Shown: positions 48,801 through 60,615 of the stretch, in pieces | Layout: the number at the start of each line of letters is the position of its first letter | How positions within the stretch are numbered: the stretch's first letter is position 1 | Assembly (NCBI GenBank): GCA_947034895.1 | Contig: OX344761.1 | Span: 75,391,839-75,455,838, forward strand | DNA length: 64,000 nt | Origin: Rhytidiadelphus loreus | Taxonomy: Eukaryota; Streptophyta; Bryopsida; Hypnales; Hylocomiaceae | Reading direction: 5' to 3' | Notes under the pieces: generated by a model | What the model saw: the letters and a program-made list of their open reading frames with translations, nothing else | The model's database searches: none | Told to the model about the DNA's origin: nothing | Made by a program: the position numbers and the translations under genes

Positions 48801-49735
48801 ATTGTATGATTTGGACCATTGGTGACTTTTCAACTTTGTTTCTGACACAGGTAAACTTGACTGGAAATCGCTTGATGTCCGTTCCTGCATCCTGGAGTCA
48901 GATGATGTTTTTGAAGGTAAGTCTCTTACCTTATCGGCTTGTCTTTGGGTTGCCTGTTGTTTAGTCCATGTCAACTTGAAGATCCACCGTGCAAACGCTA
49001 TTGAATACGGTAACGACCTGGTACAGGATGATATTATCCTGCATGTGGCTTGCGTGACTTATTATTGTTCTCTAGGCTGATTGTAATTTTCATCCTCTTT
49101 GGTTTTGACATGATCTCTTATTCCTAATTTTTGGTAATTCATCATTTGGTTTTCTCTTAGTGGCTGCCTTTCTAACGCTTTGTGAGGTTGATATATAAGC
49201 AGAGACTGTTTTTGGATAGCAATCAGTTGAAGGACTTCCCTCCAGAGATCTTACAGAAATGTGCTCAGCTGCAAACCCTTTCCTTACATTCAAATGAACT
49301 TACAATGGATGACCTTCGTGAGGTGACGACAATCTCAGTGACTTTATTGTAATTTTGACTCTGTTGGTTCATTTTGAGGCATAGCTGGTGATGAGGATTT
49401 GCTCGTCAGGACTGCACCCAAATTCGTAGTTACTGTAGGTACTACTAATTACGAAGAAGTTGCTTTCCACTACAATAATATCTTCGAATGTGGAGAAATC
49501 TAAGATGAGGATTTTGCAACCCCCAGTATCCATTTTTGGTGTACTACATTATATCCATTATGAGCAAAAGTTTAAGTACTTATTACCCTGTTCATTATGT
49601 TTGCAGTTGGATGGTTGGTCTGAATTCGACAAACGAAGGAAAGACAAGTACACCAAGCAAATTGACATGCAGGTTATGGTTTCTACAAGTGGTTTTGATG
49701 AGGGGGCTGATGTAGAGCAATGGCAGAAGTGGTGA
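45805..49735 (+). CDS. Ubiquitin-like domain + LRR protein, At2g30105 type (10 exons)
   Basis: Predicted 376 residues; exons 45805-45961, 46835-46929, 47101-47265, 47680-47790, 48006-48106, 48399-48536, 48698-48746, 48851-48916, 49203-49322, 49607-49735, all phase-consistent. Residues ~8-80 form a ubiquitin-like fold, with L-I-F-K-G-K-V-L and a closing K-I-M-L-M-A-A-Q-G. There is no C-terminal Gly-Gly, so it is an integral domain, not a cleaved modifier. A Ser/Pro/Lys/Arg linker (~85-110) with repeated S-P and K-R motifs leads into leucine-rich repeats (~125-335) with L-x-x-N-x-L and I-P-x-E-I-G signatures. The C-terminus has W-S-E-F-D-x-R-R and F-D-E-G-A-D motifs. Length and domain order match the plant proteins named 'LRR repeats and ubiquitin-like domain-containing'. 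The molecular function of that family is not established; a protein-binding adaptor in ubiquitin pathways is inference. The exon 4 acceptor (TATAG at 47679) is the weakest junction. Confidence 0.92.
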
Positions 49736-52700
49736 CCATCTGTACTTCACTGTGAATATTGCGTGCACTCTCTAATCTGAAGAGATTGACCTAGTTGAAA
49801 AAATGACCATAATGGTCACTTACTAATCTGAAATCTGCTAGTGTGTAAAATGATATAGCTGTCCATCTCAAATTCCTTGGGCCCTCTGAAGCAGTAATTT
49901 GAAGCAGTTGCCACCTTTGCTTGCAAAATCAACCCATCTAGATTCTATATAAAATGAGAGCCTAGGTTTGATTGTGTGCAGATATTTTCCAATATTTTGA
50001 AAATTCATAGTCTATTCATGTGATGTCCAAAAATTTAATGCTAAGAGAATCTTGAATCCCCTTTTGACTCCTAACAAGATCCAACAAAAATTAAAACAAT
50101 TTGGTAATGGGAACCTTGTCCAAATTCTTATTTTATACAATTTTATGGGTAGTATAATTTTGGTAATATATAATTTAATATTGTGTATGTTTTTGGTCGT
50201 AGAATTAAATGCTTACAAGAAGATCTCTTTAAAGCTGATATTGGTATGTTTAGAAGTAATGCCTATGTGATGGCACGCACAATGCATGCATAATAGTATT
50301 TGATGGTGTTGAGTGCAACCTTCTAGTTTCTTAAATCTTAGTAAGGCACTCTTGAAGGCTTTGTTTGTATGATGACTTTAGCCAATCTAGAGAGCTAAGA
50401 TTTTCTCTTGTTGTAATTTGTTTAGAAAATTGGTACCTTGCTTATATAATCTTGGGATTTTTTTTATTTTTTATTTTTCTATTCTTTGTAAATAGTGTCA
50501 TCCAATGAGTCATGCACACAATATGGCCATTAATTTCTAATGGACTAAATGATCAAATTTCAAACAATGGATGAATGCAAATATATCCAAAGTACATTGA
50601 ATTGTATTTTTTCATCCATCTAAATATTTGTATGTTCTTGCATCAATTTTCTTACATTTGTATGGTATAGAATTTACGAATTCTTTTTGTAAATAATCTA
50701 CAATTCAAGAGGTACAAGTATATTTAACTTCAAAGAGTAATTAATCTTTTGAGTTCAAAAAATGGACCTTAAAAATAAACTAGAATAAATAAGTAATTTT
50801 TTTTTTAAATCATCATAATTTGTACTTTACATTTTGAAATTAGAAAGAAAAAAATCTAGTGAAAATTACAATTTTTTAATTTATAATCAATTTCAAAGGA
50901 GATTTTCAATTTCTAGTTTAGGTTTCATTGAAAAATATTAGCTAATGTGATAGTTGATCAAACCACATGGATATGGTCAATGAATTATATTTTAAAAATT
51001 TGTTTGAAAGACATCATTAAATTATCCTTCTTTATTGCATTTTATTATAGAATCATTGACAAAAAGAAACATTTCTCCTTTTTGCCTCACCGCTTTACCT
51101 ATAGATAATATCCTAATCCTTGAATGATACCTCTTAAAAACACTTGCATTTGAAAGCTTTGGTTATCAACTCTTTGCCAAGCTTTGTTTCACCTCTACAC
51201 AATGATTATGTCTACACCTAAACATATATTTTCACCCACTACTCTGAATGAATTCCATATTCTTTTCAGCGTTTACAATTACTTTCTTGGGTTTGAATTG
51301 TTGGCCACTGAACTGAGGAAGCTCAACTCCTAGTGTCTTGTTGTAGTTACATGAGTAAGTGAGAACATAACACTATAAGTGATTTATTTGTTCAATGTTG
51401 ATGGCAAAAAATCATCATGTGTCCAAAGTTAGAACTAGACGTCAAACTAGTGTAGTGAGTTCTTAAATTGGTGTTATATATATATATTTATATATATCAA
51501 TTGGAATGAGTATACAATGATGTCTACACCAAGCTACTCATAACTGAGTTGAAAAATGAGGACATTGATCTCAGTGTCTGGACCCCACAATGATATTTGT
51601 AGTGGAAATCGATCATCTTGAAGAACATTCTACATGACTCACAAGTTGTCATTGACTATTGCAATACCAATGTAGAACAACGATTGAGCAATTTGAATGC
51701 CAATAGGTTACTAACATTCTTAAAGGTATTTCTTGACAAGTCATACTGCCACTTGGATCATCATAGTTGACAAATTTGGGTTCCAGCAAAGGGAGTCGTG
51801 AACAAGCAAAGTCAAAAGTCCGTACTAGTGATCTTTGGTACTTATGAATAGATAATAACATGCATGCCAATTTTCACAAAGATTGGAGTAATGTAAGTTG
51901 TTTTTAGAGCCTTGCAATCAAGTGAGGTACATTAGAAAAACAAGACATATCACAATCAACATATCTTGAAGTGTTTGACTTTGAAAAATCACCCAAGGCA
52001 AAGTCTTTGTCCAAATCCAAATCTTTTTTGGACTATAGAAATATAACTTGCCAAACTACGTGAGAGAAATATGAAATTTAAAAAAAAAAATTGGGGTATC
52101 TGGGTAGCTTGTGAAGTTGGGCTATAACCATAAAATAGTTGATTAAAGAGTAAAGGTTAAGCTATTCATAAATTATGATATGAGAATGACAATTGAAATA
52201 GAAATTTTATTTCATTTGGAAGCTGGGTTTTGAACATATTTTAGATGATCAAAGGATTCAAGGGAATTGATTTAAGATGTACTTGGATGAATTTAGGTTA
52301 TGTTTTTGGTATTTGTCACCTTTACTTATGTTTTTATTTATTTATTTAGCAAGTCAATTTGAAAATTTATAAACTTAGAATTTTTTTAATCAAAAATAGA
52401 ATCCCACTCAAACTTGAGAAAATACAATCTTATTTATGGATTTTAAGAATAAAGTAGAAACTAAATTTAATATGTTTTGTTTTTTCTTAATTTGAATCGA
52501 TTATGGAAGATGAATATTTCAAAATCTCAAATAAATTTGATTGAAGTTCATCCAATTTTTAATGATGGATGGAATTTGACAAAAGAAGAGTCACAATTAT
52601 TTACTGTGATATAAACAAGTTGGAGGAAGCCTTACTCATCTCCAAAGAAGAGTATAACAATCTTCAATAGGGGGTCATAGTAAAGGAAGGACCTTCAATA

Positions 52701-52954
52701 AATTTATTGAACAATGTTACTTTGCTTTATACTACTTAGAGGTCAAAGAACATTTATCATCAAATTACAAACCATTGAACCTACTAATGTGCTCAAATAG
52801 ATGCTTACTACGTCAAGTGTATCTTTGAGTGTGGAGAAGGGAGTGTAAATTTTGACTCCTCCTAATAGGAAGAGTTACAATTGTAGCAATTATACAATGG
52901 TTACTCAGTCTCTAGGTTCAATAAACTCGCTAAAGAACATTACTTAGGCTTTGG
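49736..52954. other. AT-rich spacer downstream of the Ubl-LRR gene
   Basis: The first few hundred bases should hold the 3' untranslated region. A (TA)n tract is at about 51477-51497. Frames at 50052-50270 and 51649-51870 are short and unmatched. Confidence 0.45.
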
Positions 52955-53028
52955 GTATCATTACTTAATATCTTATCTCTAGGACTATACTTAAAAACAC
53001 ACTTAAAACACCCCTTTCTCTTGTAGTG
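52955..53028. mobile_element. CACTA-type foldback, truncated right end (copy 3)
   Basis: ATCATTACTTAATATCTTAT, CTCTAGGACTATACTTAAAA and CCCCTTTCTCTTGTAGTG match the right arm of the elements at 30905 and 32598. An ~11-bp ACTTAAAA duplication is inserted. The left arm and palindrome centre are missing. Confidence 0.7.
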
Positions 53029-53122
53029 ACAACTTGTATTTTTATGTTTACAATTAATGACATCTAATGTAACATTAAGATGTTACATTAGATGTCATTG
53101 TTGACATAAAAACACATGTTGT
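53029..53122. repeat. Hairpin-forming inverted repeat (~94 bp)
   Basis: AATGACATCTAATGTAACAT and its inverse ATGTTACATTAGATGTCATT are separated by only a few bases. Outer arms ACAACTTGTATTTTTATGTT / ACATAAAAACACATGTTGT pair less perfectly. It directly abuts the truncated CACTA element. Confidence 0.65.
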
Positions 53123-54145
53123 TACAAAAAATGTCTAACAAAATCTGTCAACTTTGATGTCACAAAATTTAAAAAAAAAATAGGCTTCTTCTAGTGTATA
53201 AAAATAAACTTTGTACCTATTGGTCCAATAATTAGAGCAATTTTGATGACTACCTTGGTTATGGGGCCAAGTCCTATAAACCCTTAAGTACTCTTATACC
53301 CATATTCTGAATAATGACAAAGGGCTTGTAGGCAGTGTTTAGTCCAACTAACTTCTCATCCATCCAAATGTAATACTTTGAATGTTGAAAAGACAACCTT
53401 CTTTAATGACCATTTTCATGAAATTGTAATAAATGATATTTCTATACAAAGATAAAAGATATACGCAAAAACGTGCCAAAATTCAAAAAACGATTGAGAC
53501 GTTGAAGGATTAAGGGTTAAATGATTTAGGAGAAGGACTCTTTACTATCTACTCATCTCCTTTCACATGCATTTCTTCAATGTTCGTGGAAAATTGAATA
53601 AGGGCTACTATAGGCCAGCTTACATGCTCACCCGGCGGGCAAGCTTTCCACTAATTCAAGCAAGAAGACAAAAGCGGCTCCACCAATGGTCTTGTTAGGG
53701 TGGGCAAGCGGGAAATGAGAAGTTGAAGTTTCACCGATACTGGTGGACAACCTCATTGGTGGAGACTAGGAAATCTGATACATGAGATTTGTTTATTGTC
53801 TCCATCCCCACCCACAAGGTCCACATGAAAGTGCAATGTCTATTTTTCATTGTAGCACCCGCCATGAAAGTTCCCGATGACCGATACATGTAAGGAGGCC
53901 CTAACTCTGGTTTGTGTAAGATTTCCCCCTTGAATCTATAAAATCGATAATTTGACTAAATATAGATATTCGAAGATTTTGTTGAGCCCATCCTATCCAT
54001 GGCAGATCTTCAAGTTTCCTAGATTCCATAAAGGCTCTAGTCTCTACTGGCCTGCGTAAGATTGTGCTTGGCACAAGCTCGTCTTACGAATTGCTCAGCT
54101 CATTGAAGCTGAAGCTTCTGAAGCTCAGTTGCAATTCGAGCAGCT
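53123..54145. other. Spacer and probable promoter/leader of the PPR gene
   Basis: No gene seen. GC rises after about 53600. The 5' leader of the PPR transcript probably lies in the last 150-200 bp before the ATG at 54146; no clear TATA box was found. Confidence 0.4.
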
Positions 54146-57100
54146 ATGGCGGCGTCGTCAACTCAAATAGGTTTTCACAGCACGCTTCGACCACATCATG
54201 GCCGGGCTGCAGTTGAAGCCGTGCAGCCCGGCCACGCTGGAGTGAGATTTTCCACGGAATTTACACATGTGACGCTCAAGTGCAGGGGAGTAGTTCGCGG
54301 GGACGAACCCTCTACGGGAGAGGCCATGGTGGTGCCGTGGGAGAATTATGGTGAGATCGCCGAAGGAGACTTCCCTAGACTTGAACAGGTCGGTGCTTGG
54401 TTTTTGAGAAAGAACTCCTTCTATGCTATGTTTGTAGTTGAAGTTGTTGGGGGATAGCAATCCATTGAAGGTGAAAATATCTATCAGATATCATGCGTGA
54501 TTGTGTAACGAGTAAAACTGCTTCGTGTGAGCTTCCCTGATGGAACTGATTCGTCAAAATCTTCTTGCCGTGGCCAATTCGCCATTTCATGTGAGCTTTG
54601 GGTTTAGGGTGTCTGAGGAGAATTCCTAGACTTGAGCAGATTGATGCTTTGTATTTTGTGGATGTGTGAAAGAGCTCCTTAAATAAAAAATCTACTTTTG
54701 AAGTCTTTGTGTTGAAGCCATCCATTGAAGAGGAAAATGCCCCTATCAGAAATCTTTTGTATTGTTTTAATGAAATTTGTGTAATGGATTATTCATGTGA
54801 CTTTATAATTGATAGAACTGATTTAACAAAAAAATAGTCGCCGTGGTTAATTCACCATTAAAGGTGATCTTTGGAATTTAGGTTTGCCAGGCTCCGGACG
54901 CTAGCGTGGGTAGCGACGCCCAGGAGGAACGTCAAAACGATACAGCTTTGTTCAGCAACAATGCTGATGTCATCGGATTCAACCCTGCAAGAGGTCCAAG
55001 GTAAGCTCTCTTAAATCGTGCAAACAAGGATCTGGCCTTATAAGAATTAATTTTTCATAATTTGGGGTTTAGGCCACGGGAAAAATGGAACCCAGCACAA
55101 GTCGTTACGTAATTTGGGGGGTTGTATTGAATTAGTTATGAATTTTCAAAGTCACTATGGTGCCTTTTCCAAATTATGCTAGTTCCATGGGTTTATGGTT
55201 ATTCTAACCTTCGTAACTCATTAAAACTTTGCATCGGAAGGTTGAAACCAAGGCACTTTTCATGAATGAAATCTTAGCATGTGGTGGTTTAGGTTGCTCC
55301 TTGAATGACATTGAGTGAAATTTTAGATGTATGGTTTAAAGAGACAGGTGGATTTGGGACATCTACCTTATCATCAAATGGTGCCCATGCTGCTGAATTC
55401 AGAGAAGACGGTGGCGCTGTTACGTCGAGAGACGTCGGTCCCAACGAAAGGTGGAGAGGCAGGGACCAACATTCGTCGACAACTTTGCAACGTAAACCGT
55501 CAAGACGATCTGACATTCCTCAAGACGCTTCTAGTAGGGTTCTGCCTGACAGGGGGAATTTTGAGTTCGGAAATTCTCGTTTAGTGATTAAACCAAGCCC
55601 TGCCAAGGCGACAAGCAATGTGAGAACGACGAAATCAACCTCGGAAATCGTTCGGAAGGCTGTGATTGATGTTCTAGCGCATACTGATAGCATGGAGGAG
55701 GCGCTCCAGAGGGCCTTAGAATCGTTTGGGGATCGGAGTACCTACTGGGATCAGGTAAATTGGTCATTTGTGCTTCTATGCGAATCCATCAATTTCCCAA
55801 ATTCGTAAGCCTGAAGCCTAAGCAAGAAACATGTTTGGCAGATGATGAAGGAGCTTGAAATTCGAGGAGCGCGAAGACAAGCTCTTCAAGTGTTCCGGTT
55901 CTTACAAAATAATCATGAGTTTGAGTTGAAAGAACATAACTGCGTAACTCTCATATCCATTCTAGGGCGTGAAGGAAAGTTGGGACTTGCTAGGGAGATA
56001 TTTGAAGGAATGACAAAAGCTGGCATTACACCCTCCGTCCATTCTTATACGGCTTTGCTGAGTGGGTAGGTTTGCCTCAACCAGGGTTCTCCCTTGTGCC
56101 ATCAATGTGCGTATTGTAATTGATAATCAATCAATGAGTGAAGGCAGATTTAGTGTTGGTATCGAATACTATTTAGTAGCTATCACAAAGTCACTGACAA
56201 ATACACTCAGTAATCTGGGCTCTGCGTTTTTGGCAGGTATGCAAAACAAGGTCTCCTTAAAGAGGCATGGGGTTTGTTTGAGGTCATGAAACAGAAGGGT
56301 TTCTCACCGAACGTTCTAACATACAACGCGCTTATAAATGCTTGTACCAAGAGAGGCTATAGACTACCAGACTTAGTAGGGCTCTTTGAAGAGATGAAAC
56401 GGGCTGGGGTTCAACCGAATGACATTACCTACAACTGCATGGTGAATGCATGTGTCTGCCAAAGACTCTTTGACACTGCGAATCAAATATTGAAGGAGAT
56501 GAAGGCTGTGAACTGCTTACCCAACGTAATATCCTACACTACTATGATCAATTCACTGGGAAGGTCTGGAAGACTAGATGAAGCGGTAGAGCTTTTTGAG
56601 GAAATGAAGGAGCTTGGACGTTCACCTAATTCGTGGACATATAACTCGCTTCTGAAGGCGTATGCTCGGGAGGGGCGCTATGAGAAGGCTATGGGTTTGT
56701 TTGTAGGAATGGAAGATGAAGGGTGTATGCCTGACCTCTACACGTACAATACCGTTATTGATATGTGCGGTCGGGGTGGGCTTTTTGCGGAGGCTGAAGG
56801 TGTCTTTCTTGGAATGCAACGCAAGGGTTGCACTCCAGATAGGGTATCATCAACTTCCCTACTCTCAAAGTGAATGTTCTGGGAGCTTGAATGAGAAGCC
56901 AGTCAGCACCAGCATCATTTCACCTATATTGGTTTTACCTATATTCCAGCATTGAATGGAGATACTATTGGTGACTTGTGCAGGTGACTTACAATACAAT
57001 GCTAGATGCCTACAGCAAGTGGGGTAGGAGAGCAAAAGGTAGAGAGCTCTTGAGAAGCATGAAGCTGACAGGCTGCACTCCTGATCTTTGGACTTATAAC

Positions 57101-58584
57101 ATATTACTCGATGCTGCCGGCAAAGCTAGCAGTTTCAGTGAAGCTATGCAGATTTTCCATGATCTGAAAGCCGCTGGACACTCGCCTAATCTTGTCAGTT
57201 TTAGTGCCTTAATCAACATGTATGGGCGACTGGGACACTTCGAAGAAGCAGAGAGCGTCTGGGTTGAGATGCGGGCTGCCGGGTGCGTCCCAAATGCAAC
57301 TGCCTATTGTGGATTGATGAACAGCTACAGTCACCACGGCATGTACAAGGTATTGATTTCGGTGTTCTTGGGCTGGTTTGATTGGAAATGATATTCATGG
57401 ATGTCGAATACAGCAATAGTTGGAATGTTTCAGACCGTCTTCAGGAAGGTGGGTACACCCAAAATCGCACTCTGTCTAAAAACGCCATCATTACTCTGCT
57501 ATGTGTATATCTCCAAAATCAATATGTACGGATGTTGTTGAAGAAACACAATTTTAGAACATCTACCAAAAAAAGCTCGCGTTCTTTGGGGCGTTGGAAC
57601 CTCCTTTCTCTTGCCAAAAAGAAAATATGAAAATTTGACCAGTCTAATAATAGTAACTAGGCTCACAGTAGCAAAAAATGGCGGTTTGGGTGGGTATCCA
57701 ACTTAATTTAATTTTAGGCTCACCTAATATTTTTAGTGAAATTGATGTATAATTTTAAATTTTAATTATGATTAGTTATTGTCGGATAGGAATGTGTCCA
57801 AGTTCTGGAATTATGTTGTATTGAGACATAATTTATAGTTCAAAACCTGGGCAGTAGAGTAGGAGTGATTTCTGTAATAGGAGTATCACATCCCAGCAAA
57901 GATGTGCGCATAATTGGGACTCAACCAAGTGGGAGTGTTGGAATTAAGTTACTCCTTGATAATTTAATCAACCAAGGGTCTGTGGACCAAGGTAGCTAGA
58001 GCACCGTAGGGCTAAGGACTAAATTACCAGTCGCTCCACAATAAGTCTAGTAAGTCCTTACACGTTGTATGGCATGTAGGAAACTCCTGGGTAGTATAAT
58101 TGTAGCTTGGTGAGTGAAGGAGATACGCTTGAGCACATCACTGATTATCTCTTCTATGGTTGTTCGGCAAGTGCCACTTAATTCATTCGTCTGCCTTGAT
58201 GTATTTCAACATGGTATATCAAGCCGATTCTTAAGAGATGCCTCCGTTTCTGGTGTCCAGGCCGCATTGAAGACATTTGAAGAGATGCAAGATTGTGGAG
58301 TGGAACCGGACACTCAAAGCTACACAACCCTGATGGAGGCGTATGGGAAAGCAGGGCTGTGTGACGAAGCAGAAAAACTGCTGAAGCACATGGAGGCCGC
58401 CGGCTTCATTGCTGACATTGTAACATATGCTGTATTAGTGAAAGCCTTTGCTAAAGCCGAGCGGTATGAAGAAGGGTTAAAGTACTATGACTTCGTAGTC
58501 CAACATTCAGATCCATATCACGAACCTTCTCAGAAATTGATATCGCAGCATAGCGCTGCCTATGGAGAACATACGAACAGTTGA
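54146..58584 (+). CDS. P-class pentatricopeptide-repeat protein, probably organellar (7 exons)
   Basis: Predicted 770 residues; exons 54146-54388, 54891-55000, 55316-55754, 55842-56065, 56237-56843, 56984-57349, 58261-58584. The N-terminus (M-A-A-S-S-T, with few early acidic residues) looks like a chloroplast transit peptide, though mitochondria are possible. Residues ~82-290 are low-complexity and polar. From ~299 to 763 there are 13 contiguous 35-residue PPR motifs with the usual T-Y-N-x-L-I start and G-x-x-P-D/N end. No E, DYW or SMR domain follows, so it is P class. Such proteins bind single-stranded organelle RNA and act in stability, splicing or translation. Exon 3 has two possible acceptors of equal phase: 55316 (weak tract) or 55403, after GAATTCAG. 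The last intron (911 bp) is the longest. Which Arabidopsis member is orthologous cannot be told from this sequence alone. Confidence 0.92.
54365..54882 (+). repeat. Tandem duplication covering the end of PPR exon 1 and its intron
   Basis: Two diverged ~245-270-bp units lie head to tail, at 54365-54608 and 54613-54882. Both begin GGAGA-TTCCTAGACTTGA-CAG, pass through a shared CCATTGAAG-GGAAAATATC-type stretch, and end in a GTGA-CTTTGG-TTTAGG stretch. Unit 1 contains the last codons of exon 1 and its working donor (CAG, then GTCGGT). In unit 2 the matching site reads CAG, then ATTGAT, so the donor is dead and the copy is spliced out as intron. Confidence 0.75.
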
Positions 58585-59126
58585 CAGCAGTGTAGGTCCC
58601 AGTCTGCAGTGTTAACTTGTACGGAGAAATATGAAACGATGGGGATTCCAGATTTCCAGTACGTTCTAGAATGTGATTTCGAAGGTTGTTGAAATCATTA
58701 TAGTCAATCGGGTGGTCGACACTTCTCGTGTCTCCGGTATTGCACGGTGGTCCTTTCCGTTCGTTTCTCCAAGTGCCTGCACAAGGGGACAGGAGTAATG
58801 CTTAGTTGTAGAGGACTCGCCTTGCAGACACGATGATGCGCTATCCAAAAGTATTGAAGAAGGGCAGTGTGTTTTAAATTTGGAACTTCTTCGTAAAGAA
58901 ATAGACTCAGCGTATAGCATGCACGGTCTACTGCTGTTTTAGCTTTACTACAGATCCTTCTCACTTCGCTCTTTGAAAAGCACATTGAAGTTGGATGGAA
59001 AATCTTCGTACGCAGGGGTGCAATGCATCAGGCTGGTATTCTTAAGACTTTGTACAGTCCGGTCCAGAGGATCGCTGATCCGAGGACCGTGTGAGCCCAA
59101 CATTGGGCCTCGTTGAGAGAGTACTG
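58585..59126. other. Downstream region of the PPR gene
   Basis: GC-moderate DNA probably including the 3' untranslated region. Minus-strand frames (58666-58985, 58948-59163) overlap each other and match nothing known. Confidence 0.4.
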
Positions 59127-59539
59127 TAAGGTAGTACGCTCTAAAAGCACCCATTTTCTTCAAACCGCCCCTATTTTTAGGTGGAGAATGGAGATGGGGT
59201 GATCCTTAAATGGACCACTTCAGCAATTGAATGCATCAAGGAAAAATCATTTTTCTATTGCAAGAGCCAATCGTTGTCTTTGATTTCTGCACATCTCTTT
59301 ACAAGTTGCAAGTGGACAAATTTTGGGAGACTTGTGGTCACAAATAGGTGCTTGTGTCCTGGATCTTTGAAATTTTATAAGTAATTCAAAAATGCTTGAA
59401 AAAATACAAAACCACTAGTGTTAGGTTCCACGTCTATTTTTCTTTCTCTAAAAAATGATCTAAAAAAAATTATGTCGACGAAAGCCTATGAAAAAGGCGG
59501 ACCAGACCTTAAATGGTCATTTTTTTAGCGTACTATCTT
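59127..59539 (+). mobile_element. MITE-like element, TAAGGTAG family, copy 3
   Basis: 413 bp from TAAGGTAGTACGCTCTAAAA to TTTAGCGTACTATCTT, an imperfect terminal inverted repeat. It aligns end to end with 34096-34503. The open frame at 59181-59384 lies wholly inside it and is not a gene. Confidence 0.72.
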
Positions 59540-60249
59540 CATGCTTTTATTGAGTACATTTAGTCATTTAGGTAGAATAGGACAACTTAACATTGGGAGA
59601 ACCACTTATACTTTTAGCCAAATGTTTTGAACTTGACTTTTTACCCTTCTTATAGGTACTTGTACCCAATGTTGGAGGGGGCCTTTTTGCTCCCTTCAAA
59701 TGCGGGAGGCCTCCAACATTAAAACTTACCATGTCATGTATACAAGATCAGTTGTCAATTACAAGATTAATATTGTCCATCATGCTCTATTGACTTTGAG
59801 AGTTTAAGTGGCGGGAATGGGCCAACTCACCTCCAATTTGCAAACCCATCTGACACCCCATGCTAAAGTTACCTCCATAGACCCAATGTGGTGCCAAGGA
59901 TTATAATTTAATTTCCTCCCATGTATCTAGGGGGAAGTATACTTACACCTAGGGGAGAGGATTCAACTAGTTAACAATATTATGTAGGCATGAAATTATT
60001 ATTAGGATAGGAAAATATCAAAAACCTTACAACCTTTATAGTGAAATTTTGAAAAATCAAAATTCTAACCTTTGGACAACAAACTATACACATTGTCAAT
60101 ATATTTTTATCCTCTTAACATGAATTTTTTTATTTTGAATGCATTTTCCAAACAATGATGAAATTTTTAGAAAATATTACATTAGCATAATGAAAAAATT
60201 TCATCCATAAAAATAATTATTTTGTTACCATAGTGACAAACCAACCTCA
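59540..60249. other. AT-rich spacer, no gene seen
   Basis: No frame, RNA gene or named repeat. Confidence 0.5.
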
Positions 60250-60615
60250 CTGCTAGAGTAGCCTTTAAGATGGAATTGAAACACACTAATCCCAATGGTG
60301 AGATTGTTTATAAGGCAAACTAAACCATGAGCAAATTCTTTTTTTGAAAAATTGTTAAAATTGAATTCATAAACAAACTCAATACATTATTTTTCAAGAA
60401 TTTGCTACAACTAACAACAAAACAACAAGTTTCATAACTTCCACATTACTTATTCAAATGGAATGAATCAAATCTTTCTACCTAGTCAAAAATACAATCT
60501 ATAATAAATAAATAAATTTTTAAATAAATTATTTAAAGTTGTTTTTTTCTTGTCCTTGCTTATTTGGGGCTTATTGTGGCATAATTTTTGCTCTTGGACA
60601 CGGATTGAGATCCAA
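60250..60615 (+). repeat. Dispersed repeat R, copy 4
   Basis: AAGATGGAATTGAAACACAC, TAATCCCAATGGTGAGATTG, CAACAAGTTTCATAACTTCC and ATTCAAATGGAATGAATCAA keep the order seen in copies 1-3. Confidence 0.58.
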
